In this document: one piece after another, positions 21,211 through 30,253 of the stretch
Numbering within the stretch: the first letter of the stretch is position 1
How the letters are laid out: every line of letters starts with the position of its first letter
DNA from: Pseudomonas alkylphenolica
GTDB lineage: Bacteria > Pseudomonadota > Gammaproteobacteria > Pseudomonadales > Pseudomonadaceae
Assembly: GCF_000746525.1 (NCBI RefSeq)
Contig: NZ_CP009048.1
Location: 1 to 64,000 of the forward strand
Direction: 5' to 3'
Length of the DNA: 64,000 nt
The notes under the pieces: generated by a model
Told to the model about the DNA's origin: nothing
The model's database searches: none
Seen by the model: the letters and a program-made list of their open reading frames with translations, nothing else
Program-made: the position numbers and the translations under genes

Positions 21211-23606
21211 ACTGAAAACCCCATCTTCGCGAGATGTGCACTGACCTTGGCCGCCAGTACTTCTACCTCAGCATTTAGCGCAGGGAGTGGCGTGGTATAG
21301 CGCTCGGCAAGTTGGCGAATACGGCCACTCAGCGCTTGGGACACCCGATCCAGCTCGGTCTTCACATCGGCTTGTAGGGCAGTCAGCCATTTATCGTCTA
21401 CCACCAAGGCTTTCAGCTCGACTTCACTGAGCTGGGCATAGTGGCCCTGCACCTTGGCATCCAGCACCTTCTGCGCAGCTTTGACCTTTTTGCTGGCCAC
21501 CGCTTCACGCTCGATCAGCGTCAGGCAATGATCTAACGCCCGGCGCTCCTCGTCGGCTTCTACGTCGTACCTTATCGCTTTGAGGCGGTCTTTTACGCTT
21601 TTGGCGGTGAACTTGCCCTTGTCGGTTTTGCCTTCGGCCAGCGAGCCGTCTTCGCCACCCTGCTCCTCTTCCAGCTCTTCCAGCTCGCGGCTGACGGCAT
21701 CGCGATTGGCTTCCAGCTCGGCGATGGTGGCAGCTTCGGCGGCGTAGTAGCGGCGCACGATCAGCTCGGGGGGCAGCAGGTCGGTATTCGGTTCACCCTT
21801 GCTCGGGCCACTGGCAATCAGCGGCTGCCAACCGTCGATCACCAGTTGGTAAACGTCATCTTGCAATGTGGCGTACCAGTAGTCCTGGAGGTGCTGGTAC
21901 ACGTCGTAGGCGTCCAATAGAGGCGCGAACTCGAAGCGGTGCAGCAGGTCTTCGGCCAGAGTATTCAGCAATGCCTTGGGTCGGTCGCCAATGGCGATAT
22001 TTTGCAGGCGTGGGCGGTGCTCGTTGCGCCAGGCATCGAACAGGTCGCTTTTGGTCTGGTTAAAGGCGGTGAACTCAGGGTGAGCAAAGATGCCGGGCTT
22101 GATCTCGGCCTGCGGCACCTTGAGTTGCAGATAGCTTGGGCGCAGTGGGGCGAACAATGCGCTGCGCAGGTTGGGCATCACCTCCCAGTAAGCTTGCAAG
22201 GCATCCACATCGCGTTCGGGGATGCCGCCGTGCAGGTGGGCGTCGATGTCTTGCAGGTCTTCCGCTGCGCTGGTGTCGATATAGCGCGGGATATTCAGGT
22301 TGAAGTCGTTGGCCTCGATCTCGGCCAGCGGCACCAGGCGTGAGAATTTCGGCAGCTCACGTTGTTGGGTGCAGGCATCGACGATCTTGTGGATGTCCTG
22401 CTCGCGCAGGCGGTTCTTGTTGCCGTCTTTGATAAAGCCCTTGCTGGCGTCGATCAGGAACAGCCCCTTGCGCCCAGCACTGCCGGCTTTGTCGAGAATG
22501 ATGATGCAGGCAGGAATGCCAGTACCGAAGAACAGATTGGCAGGCAAACCTATGATGGCCTGGATATAGCCTTGCTGGAGGATGCGCTTGCGGATAACCC
22601 CTTCGGCCCCGCCCCGGAACAACACGCCGTGGGGCAAAATTACCGCCGCCTTGCCGGTGCTTTTCAGTGAGGTGAGCATGTGCAGAAGAAAGGCGTAGTC
22701 GCCGTTCTTCTCTGGTGGAATGCCGTAGCTGAAGCGGTTGTAGTCGTCCTCAGTTGGGTTGAAGCCATTGCTCCAGGCCTTGGTGGAGAACGGCGGGTTG
22801 GCGACGATGAAGTCGAACAGCTTGAGGTTGCCCATCGGGTCTTTGAAATGTGGTGCGGACAGGGTGTTGTCCTTCCAGATTTCGGCCGTTGGGCAGTCGT
22901 GTAGGATCATGTTCATCTTGGCCAAGGCGCTGGTGGCGTTGTCCATTTCCTGGCCGTAGATGGCCAAGTCGAGCCCGGTGGTGCTCTTGGCTTCGTCGTG
23001 GGCCTTGAGCAGCAGCGAGCCGGAGCCGCAGGTCGGGTCGTAAATGCTCTGCTTGCTGTCGGTAGCGCCGGCTAGGCCGATAACCTGGGCCATGATCCGC
23101 GAGACTTCTGCTGGGGTGTAAAACTGCCCCTTGCTCTTGCCGGATTCAGTGGCAAAGTGGCGCATCAGGTATTCGTAGGCATCGCCGAGGATGTCGTCGC
23201 CTTGAGCACGGTTGCTGCGAAAATCCAGACCTGGCGTGTTGAAGATGCTGACCAGGTTGGACAGGCGGTCGACCATCTCCTTGCCCTTGCCGAGCTTCTC
23301 CTGATCGTTGAAATCGGCCACGTCGATGACGCCAGTGAGGTTATTGGCCTCAGCCAGGCGGGAGATGATCTTGTTGATCTTGTCGCCGATCTCCTTGTCG
23401 CCCTTGAGCGCCACCATATCGGCAAAGCTGCCTCCCTCAGGCACCTCGATCAGCGAGTTGGGGTCGCCGGCGTACTTGTCCGACACGTACTTCACGAACA
23501 GCAGCACCAGGACGTAATCCTTGTACTGCGAGGCATCCATCCCGCCACGCAGCTCGTCGCAGGATTTCCACAGAGAGGAATAGAGTTCGGATTTCTTGAT
23601 GGCCAT
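21207..23606 (-). CDS. hsdM: Type I restriction system N6-adenine methyltransferase
   Basis: 799 residues with an N-terminal helical domain, SAM motif I YDPTCGSGSLLLKA (from about residue 189) and catalytic NPPF (270-273). The C-terminal third is unusually long and rich in charged helices (LEELEEEQGG...), and is likely to bind the S subunit and DNA. Both catalytic motifs are intact, unlike in the upstream fusion gene. Likely active with HsdS. Confidence 0.96.
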   Translation of the reverse strand: MAIKKSELYSSLWKSCDELRGGMDASQYKDYVLVLLFVKYVSDKYAGDPNSLIEVPEGGSFADMVALKGDKEIGDKINKIISRLAEANNLTGVIDVADFNDQEKLGKGKEMVDRLSNLVSIFNTPGLDFRSNRAQGDDILGDAYEYLMRHFATESGKSKGQFYTPAEVSRIMAQVIGLAGATDSKQSIYDPTCGSGSLLLKAHDEAKSTTGLDLAIYGQEMDNATSALAKMNMILHDCPTAEIWKDNTLSAPHFKDPMGNLKLFDFIVANPPFSTKAWSNGFNPTEDDYNRFSYGIPPEKNGDYAFLLHMLTSLKSTGKAAVILPHGVLFRGGAEGVIRKRILQQGYIQAIIGLPANLFFGTGIPACIIILDKAGSAGRKGLFLIDASKGFIKDGNKNRLREQDIHKIVDACTQQRELPKFSRLVPLAEIEANDFNLNIPRYIDTSAAEDLQDIDAHLHGGIPERDVDALQAYWEVMPNLRSALFAPLRPSYLQLKVPQAEIKPGIFAHPEFTAFNQTKSDLFDAWRNEHRPRLQNIAIGDRPKALLNTLAEDLLHRFEFAPLLDAYDVYQHLQDYWYATLQDDVYQLVIDGWQPLIASGPSKGEPNTDLLPPELIVRRYYAAEAATIAELEANRDAVSRELEELEEEQGGEDGSLAEGKTDKGKFTAKSVKDRLKAIRYDVEADEERRALDHCLTLIEREAVASKKVKAAQKVLDAKVQGHYAQLSEVELKALVVDDKWLTALQADVKTELDRVSQALSGRIRQLAERYTTPLPALNAEVEVLAAKVSAHLAKMGFSV

Positions 23607-23701
23607 GTGGTTCGTTGTGTCCCGTTGTTAATAACAAGGTTGTAAGTTAGGCACTCGACTGCTCCGAAGTAGGAAGAGTATTCCTGCTTGTCGGGCGCGG
23701 A

Positions 23702-25465
23702 TCAGAGTGACCAAAAGTCGCTAGATAACTCTGTCTGCCGGTTGCGCAGCCGCTCGATCTCAGCCTGGATTTGAGCCTCTTCGTCGAATGCCCGAACCAT
23801 TGGCTGCATAACCTCAACTGAAGGCATGGGAATTTCCAATTCCTTGAGTGCCGAGAGCTGGAGTGATGGAATCGAGGCACTGACTGCCATCCGGCTCAGT
23901 AGCCCTTGGCCCATGGCTGACCGCAGATAAATTAACAGTGCTTTTGGAGGATAGATTTCGGGGAATCGGCTGCGCAAAATCACCAGAGACTGACCTGTTA
24001 TCCAGCCATCCTTCCCTGAGTTTGGGACAATGCCTGCGATGCCTGTTTTGCCAACGACCCCTTTGAATGTCATCAGGACATCATTAGGCCTGATGAAATA
24101 TGAATTTGCCTTGGGGGAATCGAGGTCAAATTGCGTTTCTTTGCTGGCGTGTTGGATGTAGCCGTACTGCGGGATGTCTTGAGCCTGTACTTCCCACACC
24201 TGCACACCGCGTGAAGCAGTCGTGTGCTGGCGCGGACGGATGATGTCAAACAGTTCGCTCAGTTTACGGGTTTCATAACGTGTCAGCGACTCGTTTAGCC
24301 TGCGCGCCGACTCATCTAATACATAACGGTTGACCTCAAGACTGAAGTCATTATCAGCAATCTGGCTGATCGGAATGCTGGCCGCAACAGCAGAAGTGCT
24401 CTTGTTCGCGATCAATGCCAGCAGATCAGGGATATTCTTCAGCGCACAACGCTTTTTCGCCGAAAGCTCACGAAACTCGTCAGTGTCTGCGTTGACGAAG
24501 CGTATGACGTCAGTCCGACGGCTTTTACTCATAACAAGAATTGTTAGTGGGATTGCCGTGTGGGTACAGAGGCCGGCAGGCAATGCGATGACCGCGTCCA
24601 GATAGCCATGCTTGAGCAGATACTCGCGCAGTTGTTTTTCAGCACCTTTACCGAACAGCACGGAATTTGGAACAGTGACCACGATACGGCCCTTGGTCTG
24701 AGCCAAGAGGTGCTGGATATGAAGAACGTTACCAACCGGCGTTTTCTCTTCAAACCGCCCCCAAAGGTCATTTCCAGAGATATCCTGAGAGTAGCGGACA
24801 CCCATCGGGGGGGCACAGACTGCCGCATCAAACTGGATCAACTGGCCTTTTTCAAGAGCAGCAGGCGCTTGTACTGGATTGGTAGGGTGCAGCTTCCAGC
24901 CAGTTGCGTTGATCAGGCTAAGTATTTGCGCAGGCGTTGTGGGTATCTGGGACTCAATCCAAACCTTGGCGTTGCTTCGTACTACCCGTGCGGCAATCTG
25001 TCCAGCCCCCTCCCAAGGAACGTACACGGTTTGCTGTGGAGTGATTTCCGAAAGAGCAACCAGCAAGTTACACAAGGTCGGGGCGTACCCAAAAATACCT
25101 TGGCTATAGTCAGCTACCCAGAAGCAGGCATCGTCTACAGCTAGGGTGTCTAGTAAACCTTGGGTTTCCAAAGCACGAATCTTTTGCATCAGCGGGGAAA
25201 CGTCTCGCACGCCATGGATACTTTGCCATACGCCTTCATCCATGAACGGAAACGTTGTGTATGACTGCAAGTTACGCAGCGCCGCGACCTGCTCTGCTAG
25301 CCTCTGATCCGCCACTGTTTCGAAGCGGAGTTCCACTGGAACAGTCGGGTCTTTGGACAGCTTTTGCCAGCACAGCAGCTGAAGAATCAGCGATAGGGAG
25401 GCATGGGACGTCAACGCGAGTCCACGTATCGAGTCCATTAGCTGGGTGAAAATCTTCTCGTTCAT
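23702..25465 (-). CDS. HsdM-like/HsdS fusion with altered methyltransferase motifs
   Basis: 587 residues. Residues 1 to about 385 follow the layout of an N6-adenine methyltransferase, and about 390-587 form a single target-recognition domain (KLSELFDIIRPRQ...QVWEVQAQDI...KELEIPMPSVEV) with a terminal helix. Motif I reads VYVPWEGAGQI (147-157) instead of DPTCGSG, and the catalytic Asn-Pro-Pro-Phe position reads Ala-Pro-Pro-Met (218-221). Loss of that Asn should abolish or greatly weaken methylation. It lies 95 bases upstream of hsdM, in the same direction. It could be a DNA-sensing accessory, a decoy or a regulator of the type I complex, or a diverged solo methyltransferase. Confidence 0.8.
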   Translation of the reverse strand: MNEKIFTQLMDSIRGLALTSHASLSLILQLLCWQKLSKDPTVPVELRFETVADQRLAEQVAALRNLQSYTTFPFMDEGVWQSIHGVRDVSPLMQKIRALETQGLLDTLAVDDACFWVADYSQGIFGYAPTLCNLLVALSEITPQQTVYVPWEGAGQIAARVVRSNAKVWIESQIPTTPAQILSLINATGWKLHPTNPVQAPAALEKGQLIQFDAAVCAPPMGVRYSQDISGNDLWGRFEEKTPVGNVLHIQHLLAQTKGRIVVTVPNSVLFGKGAEKQLREYLLKHGYLDAVIALPAGLCTHTAIPLTILVMSKSRRTDVIRFVNADTDEFRELSAKKRCALKNIPDLLALIANKSTSAVAASIPISQIADNDFSLEVNRYVLDESARRLNESLTRYETRKLSELFDIIRPRQHTTASRGVQVWEVQAQDIPQYGYIQHASKETQFDLDSPKANSYFIRPNDVLMTFKGVVGKTGIAGIVPNSGKDGWITGQSLVILRSRFPEIYPPKALLIYLRSAMGQGLLSRMAVSASIPSLQLSALKELEIPMPSVEVMQPMVRAFDEEAQIQAEIERLRNRQTELSSDFWSL

Positions 25466-25495
25466 ACTGCTTCCTGAAAGAGGGCGAGTAGGCGA

Positions 25496-25750
25496 TTAAG
25501 CGCGCTGTGTGCAGTTGTAGGTGGTAATCAGTGCATCCCCTTTCGCCACGACCACGATGCCCCCCTTATCTTGGATATTCATCAGTAAGCGCTTTTCCCT
25601 CTCTAAATCAGCCAGGCGTTGCTTGGCTTCCTTGGTACTGATGATGAATTTGTCCTGATCCACTGTGTCGTGAGCAAGCACGTAATCGATCATTTTTAGC
25701 GGGATGCCGCGCTGGGCTTGGCGGGCTTTGCTGTGGTGAGTTGCGTGCAT
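25496..25750 (-). CDS. DUF4258-like small protein heading the restriction operon
   Basis: 84 residues starting MHATHHSKARQAQRGIPLK. The pattern (a His/Arg-rich start, QRGI, and IVVVAKGDALITTY near the end) resembles DUF4258 proteins, which relate to toxin-like RNase folds. The ATG was chosen because AGGAG lies 9 bases upstream; a longer frame has no ribosome site. It precedes the methyltransferase-specificity fusion by 30 bases and is probably the first gene of the operon. Confidence 0.65.
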   Translation of the reverse strand: MHATHHSKARQAQRGIPLKMIDYVLAHDTVDQDKFIISTKEAKQRLADLEREKRLLMNIQDKGGIVVVAKGDALITTYNCTQRA

Positions 25751-25807
25751 GCAGTGTGCTCCTGGTGGCAAACCATGAGCCAAATCTAGAGGAAAGTTTT
25801 TTACCCG

Positions 25808-25837
25808 TCAATAAAGCAATTACTGCTTTTTTATTGA
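25808..25837. promoter_or_regulatory. Inverted repeat upstream of the type I operon
   Basis: TCAATAAAGCA and TGCTTTTTTATTGA form an imperfect AT-rich inverted repeat about 60 bases upstream of the DUF4258-like gene. It could be an operator or hairpin in the operon promoter. No clear sigma70 hexamers could be assigned. Confidence 0.3.
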
Positions 25838-25945
25838 TCTGTGTTGCTTATTCCAATGGGCAACATGTTCGCGTTCACTGAAGAAGTCACCGGTTGTGTA
25901 GGTGCAGGAATAGTCGGTGGATCAGAAATACACTGGCGCCACTCT

Positions 25946-26176
25946 TTACAACTCGACCGTCAGCATCTTGATTCCCACCCCCTCGCAGAACCGCCCTACC
26001 GCTGTCAGTGAGCGCCAATACCTCACCGGTTCGCGCCTTGAGCGCACCGGTAGCCATTTCACGCCGAGGCGCAGTTCCAGGCGCCAGGCCTCGCCGTCGC
26101 GCAGCACGCGAAACTCCCGCGCCACCCCGGTCTCGACCAACGCCTGCAACGTCTCCTGCTCGATGGCTCGTTTCAT
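25946..26176 (-). CDS. Small protein resembling ParC-type partition-associated proteins
   Basis: 76 residues starting MKRAIEQETLQALVETGV, followed by a short beta-rich pattern (FRVLRDGEAWRLELRLG) and a final helix/strand (FCEGVGIKMLTVEL). This layout resembles small 'partition-associated' proteins of Pseudomonas integrative elements, from memory only. AGGGG lies 6 bases before the ATG. It stands alone between the restriction operon and the Sel1 gene. Neighbouring bases 26177-26423 hold no other gene that I can support. Confidence 0.5.
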   Translation of the reverse strand: MKRAIEQETLQALVETGVAREFRVLRDGEAWRLELRLGVKWLPVRSRREPVRYWRSLTAVGRFCEGVGIKMLTVEL

Positions 26177-26423
26177 GTCGAGCCCCTGCGCTCGCGTCCA
26201 ACCAGTCCCCAGGGTATTGGTATAGCGCAGTCATGGCATCCGGCGACCAGGATGGCCCTTCAGCTGCACCAGACGGTGTATCACGGTGGGGGCTGATTTA
26301 ACATAACTGCCAATTACACGCAGGCATTCGACGCCAACGCCCCAAACGCGTGATAGCATTTTGCGACTTGTCGCTTGAGCCTTTGCGCGAGCACCTTTTA
26401 ATCGGATCAGGGAGCGATCATTC

Positions 26424-27887
26424 GTGAACAGCCTTCGCCAAACCGCCCAGCAGGGGGATGCTGCTGCCCAATACAGCCTAGGTAGCTTGTACGAAAGTGG
26501 TGAGGGTGTCGCGCCAGACCTTGAGAAAGCGGCTGGTTGGTACCGCAAGGCCGCCAGGCAGGGCCATGGCTGGGCCCAGTACACCATGGGGCGCCTTTAT
26601 GAGACTGGGCAAGGTGTGCCCCAGGATTTGGCGAAAGCGGCCAACTGGTACCGCAAGGCCGCCGAGCAGGGCGTCGACTGGGCCGAGTATGCACTGGGCG
26701 ATCTGTACACCAAGGGCGAAGGCGTTCCACAAAGTTTTGAAACGGCGGCAACGTGGTACCAGAGGGCTGCCATACAGACCCTTGCGGAGGCGCAGCATGC
26801 CCTGGCTTGCCTTTACGAAGAGGGTGAAGGCGTCGCGCAGGATCTGCTGAAAGCAGCTACTTTGCACCGTAAAGCCGCAGAACAAGGCTATGTTTTTGCC
26901 CAGCACTCCCTCGGTGACCTGTACAAGAAAGGAGTCGGTGTTCGACAAAGTTTTGAAAAGGCGGGCGCGTGGTACCGCAAAGCCGCCATGCAAGGATACA
27001 GCTGGGCCCAACTTGCCCTCGGCGAGCTGTACGAGAAGGGCGATGGCGTCAAGTACAACGCGGCCAAGGCGGAGGATTGGTATATGAAAGCCGCCGTTCA
27101 GGGGAATCGCTGGGCCGAATACGCGCTAGGCCGTCTATACGAAAAAGGTGAACCTTGTTCACGGGACTTCGCGGAAGCGGCAGCCTGGTATCGCAAAGCG
27201 GCAGAGCAAGGTCATGCTTCGGCTCAGGACGCGCTGGCACGCTTGTATTCAAATGGCCAAGGTGTGCCTCAGGACTTCGCAGAGGCAATTGTTTGGCACC
27301 ATAAGGCTGCCGAACAGGGCTCGGCTTGGGCTCAGTATGCGCTAGGTGATGTTTACGAAAGCGGCAAAATCACCCCCCCGAATTTTTCAAAGGCCGCTGT
27401 CTGGTACCGTAAGGCGGCTGAGCAGGGATCCGACTTGGCCCAAGATGCTCTTGGGACGCTGTATGCGAAAGGCCGAGGTGTCCCGCAAGACTTCGTAGAG
27501 GCTGCCGTCTGGTACCGAAAGGCTGCTGAGCAAGGAGATGAGTATGCTCAGTACACGCTTGGGCGCCTTTACAAAAAAGGGCGAGGCGTGCCGCAGGACT
27601 TTGTAGAGGCGGCAACGTGGTGCCGCAAGTCCGCTGAGCAGGGGAATGCCCAGGCTCAGTACGTCTTGGGAGGTTTGTACAAGAACGGTGAGGGTGTTCA
27701 GCAGGATTATCAGAGCGCCTATATCTGGCTCTCGCTCTCTGTGAAGAATCGATGCTATATGAAAGGTTTCGGTAAGCTGCTTAACGTGGTAGCCCAGAAG
27801 CTTTCAGCGGTGCAGCTAGAATCAGCGGAAAGCACCATTGCAGAATACTTGGAGCTGTATAGAACCGTACGTTCTGCAGCAGCATAA
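26424..27887 (+). CDS. Sel1-like repeat protein
   Basis: 487 residues made almost entirely of about twelve 36-residue Sel1 repeats, each of the form AQYxLGxLYExGxGVxxDxxKAxxWYRKAAEQG. The start is GTG with GGGAG 9 bases upstream. There is no signal peptide or membrane segment, so it is probably a cytoplasmic scaffold for protein interactions. The final portion (residues about 430-487) leaves the repeat and is helical. The repeats are also similar in DNA, so repeat number may vary. The partner is unknown; the context is transposon cargo. Confidence 0.92.
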   Translation: MNSLRQTAQQGDAAAQYSLGSLYESGEGVAPDLEKAAGWYRKAARQGHGWAQYTMGRLYETGQGVPQDLAKAANWYRKAAEQGVDWAEYALGDLYTKGEGVPQSFETAATWYQRAAIQTLAEAQHALACLYEEGEGVAQDLLKAATLHRKAAEQGYVFAQHSLGDLYKKGVGVRQSFEKAGAWYRKAAMQGYSWAQLALGELYEKGDGVKYNAAKAEDWYMKAAVQGNRWAEYALGRLYEKGEPCSRDFAEAAAWYRKAAEQGHASAQDALARLYSNGQGVPQDFAEAIVWHHKAAEQGSAWAQYALGDVYESGKITPPNFSKAAVWYRKAAEQGSDLAQDALGTLYAKGRGVPQDFVEAAVWYRKAAEQGDEYAQYTLGRLYKKGRGVPQDFVEAATWCRKSAEQGNAQAQYVLGGLYKNGEGVQQDYQSAYIWLSLSVKNRCYMKGFGKLLNVVAQKLSAVQLESAESTIAEYLELYRTVRSAAA

Positions 27888-27974
27888 GGTTTTTCTGCAG
27901 GTTCTAATGAGCGGCCTCACCATGTTCCTCTCGTCCGCATTACTGGATCGGGGCTTTTCAATTGAAACTATCGG

Positions 27975-28781
27975 TCAAGAGGAATGGCCTTGGCGCTCCT
28001 GAGCCTTGCGAAAGGCTAAGGCCATGGTCGTGGCCGTGGTCGTTGGCAGGCGATCAGTTTGCTTCTTCGGTCTACGCTGGACGGTGCGCTTGCGTGGGTC
28101 GGATGGCTTGATCGACGAAGAATTTCGGTCACCGGAACTGATGGGTTTCGCCGAATTAGCTGGTGTGCTCATACCATCTCTCGCCTGGGCGAGCAGGCTG
28201 TACACGTTGAGTGTGATCGGTGAGCCCTGCGGGAGCAGGATCGACAGCTGAAAATGGCTGTCGGTGAGGGCTTTGATCTGCGCCAGGTTATGCGCGGACA
28301 GCATTTGGTGGTGTTGATGGTGTGCCACGACCCGGCGAAGGTACAGAGACAGGCGACGCCCCTGACTGACTCCGGTCAGCTTGAGATAGTCTTTGTCGAT
28401 ACCGGTGACCGATTCGATAATGAACGGTTGCCAACCGTCGCGCTGCCACGCATAGGGGGGAGGCTGATCTGCCAAGCTCGAAGTGGCAGGCAATCTTCCC
28501 GGTTGGCTGGTGGTATTGGTGCAGGGGTGTTTCGGCCAGGGAGGGCCCAGTTCGTCGAAGAAGACCCGACCACCGCGATCCGATTGATAAAAGAATACCG
28601 CCGCCCCGCACACCGGGCAGCTGGCGTTAGGATTGACGTAGCTCGCGTAGGTATTCGTCAGCGACATGAACCAACCGCCGTAAGCGGCTGGTGTGCTGAG
28701 GGGCTTCGCGGATCGCCCCGAGTATCCTCCACCGCCCCAGCCGCAGCTGCAGTTTTTGGGATGATTCCAGGCATTACACAT
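27975..28781 (-). CDS. Zinc-ribbon protein of unknown function
   Basis: 268 residues. An N-terminal Cys/His segment (MCNAWNHPKNCSCGWGG) is followed by a zinc ribbon CPVCGAAVFFYQSDRGGRVF and a GPPWPKHPC motif; the C terminus is basic and low in complexity. Two ATGs compete. AAGGAG sits 6 bases before the one chosen and directly against the upstream one, so the shorter form is preferred. The family is familiar as an uncharacterised protein in mobile elements. It is not obviously linked to its neighbours. Confidence 0.7.
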   Translation of the reverse strand: MCNAWNHPKNCSCGWGGGGYSGRSAKPLSTPAAYGGWFMSLTNTYASYVNPNASCPVCGAAVFFYQSDRGGRVFFDELGPPWPKHPCTNTTSQPGRLPATSSLADQPPPYAWQRDGWQPFIIESVTGIDKDYLKLTGVSQGRRLSLYLRRVVAHHQHHQMLSAHNLAQIKALTDSHFQLSILLPQGSPITLNVYSLLAQARDGMSTPANSAKPISSGDRNSSSIKPSDPRKRTVQRRPKKQTDRLPTTTATTMALAFRKAQERQGHSS

Positions 28782-29234
28782 CGGCATCTCCTTATGCTCG
28801 GGTACGCTGGCGGTTCGAATATCAGGTATTCAAAACCTCGGGCATGGGGCAAGTTCTGCACAAAAAATGACCAATTATAAGCCAGCCATAATTTCCACTA
28901 ATTTTCTAGCATACCCTCTCTGCCCGAGAGACTGCCCGTTTCGGCTCAACGCGGCAAGGTCAAACCCAGAGCAGGCCTGCTTCAGGCTCCGTGAGCTGAC
29001 CGAATGGCGGAGTAACCAAGTTTGTTTCCTCCGCTACAGTGGAAATGCGCAAAAAAATCGGCAAATTTTTGGCAACCCTAGGGCCGTAACCCAGTGAGGA
29101 CGCAGGCTCCAAGGTTTAGCACAATCCGTGAAACCAGTCGCTGTAGCTGCAATGGCCGTCGGCGCAAGCCTGTGGCCATCTAGCGGCGAGACACGAAGCT
29201 CACGTTCTTTTGACCGAGCTCGTCCTAGACCCAC
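28782..29234. other. Intergenic stretch without a supported gene
   Basis: About 450 bases between two minus-strand genes. A plus-strand frame beginning at 28867 has no ribosome-binding site and no recognisable sequence, so it is not called. The upstream half probably holds the promoter of the zinc-ribbon gene. Nothing else stands out. Confidence 0.5.
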
Positions 29235-30134
29235 TCAGGTTTCCAGAATCGGTAAAAACTCTCCATATTTCTTCGCCCTATCCCGGACGGCAAAGCCTTC
29301 CCATTTGAGGGGGCTACCGCCAAACAGCTCTTCTGTGAAGGCGCGTGCTTGGTTCCAGAACTTCTCAATCGCTTGTTCCTCTTCGCTAAGCGTGGCGAGG
29401 AATAGCCAGTTGTCGAACGCTTCGATGGCACGTGCATGATATGCAAGCTCGTGCACGACCCCGGAGGGCTCGGGGAACACAAACCAGATTTTTTCGAAAT
29501 AAGGTCGGGCCATGCTAGCCAGCTTCAGGAGGTCGGCGGCGGCCTTTTCTTGCTTGCGGGAGGTGTCGCCGACCCGAATAAAAATGGCAGCCTTCTGCAG
29601 TCCATTCACCTGGATCATGAAAAATTGGCTAAAGAAATCGGAGTGCGTGACTTTGATGATCTCCCCGCCCGGAAAGCCAAAAAATTCCACACCGGCCTGC
29701 AGGATCGCCGCCGCCGCCACACGTTCATGGTTAGCCACGCGGCTCCGTGCCTTTGAACGGGCTGTGGTGGCCGGTGTACCGGCTATGTTGGCGTAGTGCG
29801 TAATGGTTTCCCGTAAGGTGTGTAAGGTGTGCTGGTTCGCCAGGGTTGCGGATAGCATGGAGGTGGCAATGTCGGCATCCAGCTGATGCAAGCGTTCCAA
29901 GAGCTCGATATGCGCATAGCCACACTTCACCTGTTCCGGCGCCAGCGTAGGTGCAAGGCTATCGAGAAAGTGACCGGCCTTGAGCATGCGCGAGACGACT
30001 TTGGCGTCATAACCCGCCTCTCGCGCCAATTGTCGTATCAGTAAGTTAATGCTCTCTGTGCCTTGATAGGCATTGATGCGAGTGCGCACGGCTTGAAAAA
30101 GCACGTACCACGGCTGTTTGGCCTGTCTCCCCAT
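29235..30134 (-). CDS. Putative regulator divergent from tnsABC-tniQ
   Basis: 299 residues, family not recognised. The N-terminal half is helical and contains a likely helix-turn-helix (LIRQLAREAGYDAKVVSRML) reminiscent of ParB/KorB-type DNA-binding domains. The C-terminal half alternates strands and helices (AIFIRVGD, IWFVFPEP) in a way that could be a nuclease-like or ligand-binding fold, with no confident catalytic motif. The ATG has GGGGGAAGGA directly upstream; an in-frame TTG 12 bases earlier is less likely. It is transcribed divergently from tnsA across a promoter bracketed by inverted repeats, so it is a good candidate repressor of the transposase operon. Confidence 0.6.
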   Translation of the reverse strand: MGRQAKQPWYVLFQAVRTRINAYQGTESINLLIRQLAREAGYDAKVVSRMLKAGHFLDSLAPTLAPEQVKCGYAHIELLERLHQLDADIATSMLSATLANQHTLHTLRETITHYANIAGTPATTARSKARSRVANHERVAAAAILQAGVEFFGFPGGEIIKVTHSDFFSQFFMIQVNGLQKAAIFIRVGDTSRKQEKAAADLLKLASMARPYFEKIWFVFPEPSGVVHELAYHARAIEAFDNWLFLATLSEEEQAIEKFWNQARAFTEELFGGSPLKWEGFAVRDRAKKYGEFLPILET

Positions 30135-30175
30135 TCCTTCCCCCAACCCAATGCAAGGGTGTGCCTACCCTTTTG

Positions 30176-30252
30176 GGTACACCTCACCAAATATTGACAG
30201 TCTACCGAGTCGGGGTTATACCTGACAGCTCAAGCATTTGGTGAAGTGTACC
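30176..30252 (+). promoter_or_regulatory. tnsA promoter bracketed by an inverted-repeat operator
   Basis: A sigma70-type promoter TTGACA (30194-30199), 17-base spacer, TATACC (30217-30222) reads toward tnsA. It is flanked by GGTACACCTCACCAAAT (30176-30192) and its near-perfect inverse ATTTGGTGAAGTGTACC (30236-30252), one mismatch. The right arm ends 1 base before the tnsA start codon and so covers its leader. A related half-site, GGGTGTGCCTACCC, lies just left of the left arm. This layout suggests repression by looping or by cooperative binding, with the divergent gene product as the obvious candidate. Confidence 0.7.
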
Positions 30253-30253
30253 A

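Noticed and set aside
25889..25905. TTGTGTAGGTGCAGGAAT, which resembles the transposon terminus TGTAGGTGGACAAAG
   Set aside because: Only the first eight bases match, with no TnsB-type repeat beside it and no paired end; probably chance.
28867..29097. A 76-codon plus-strand frame in the intergenic stretch
   Set aside because: No ribosome-binding site, no recognisable residues or codon pattern; could not be supported.
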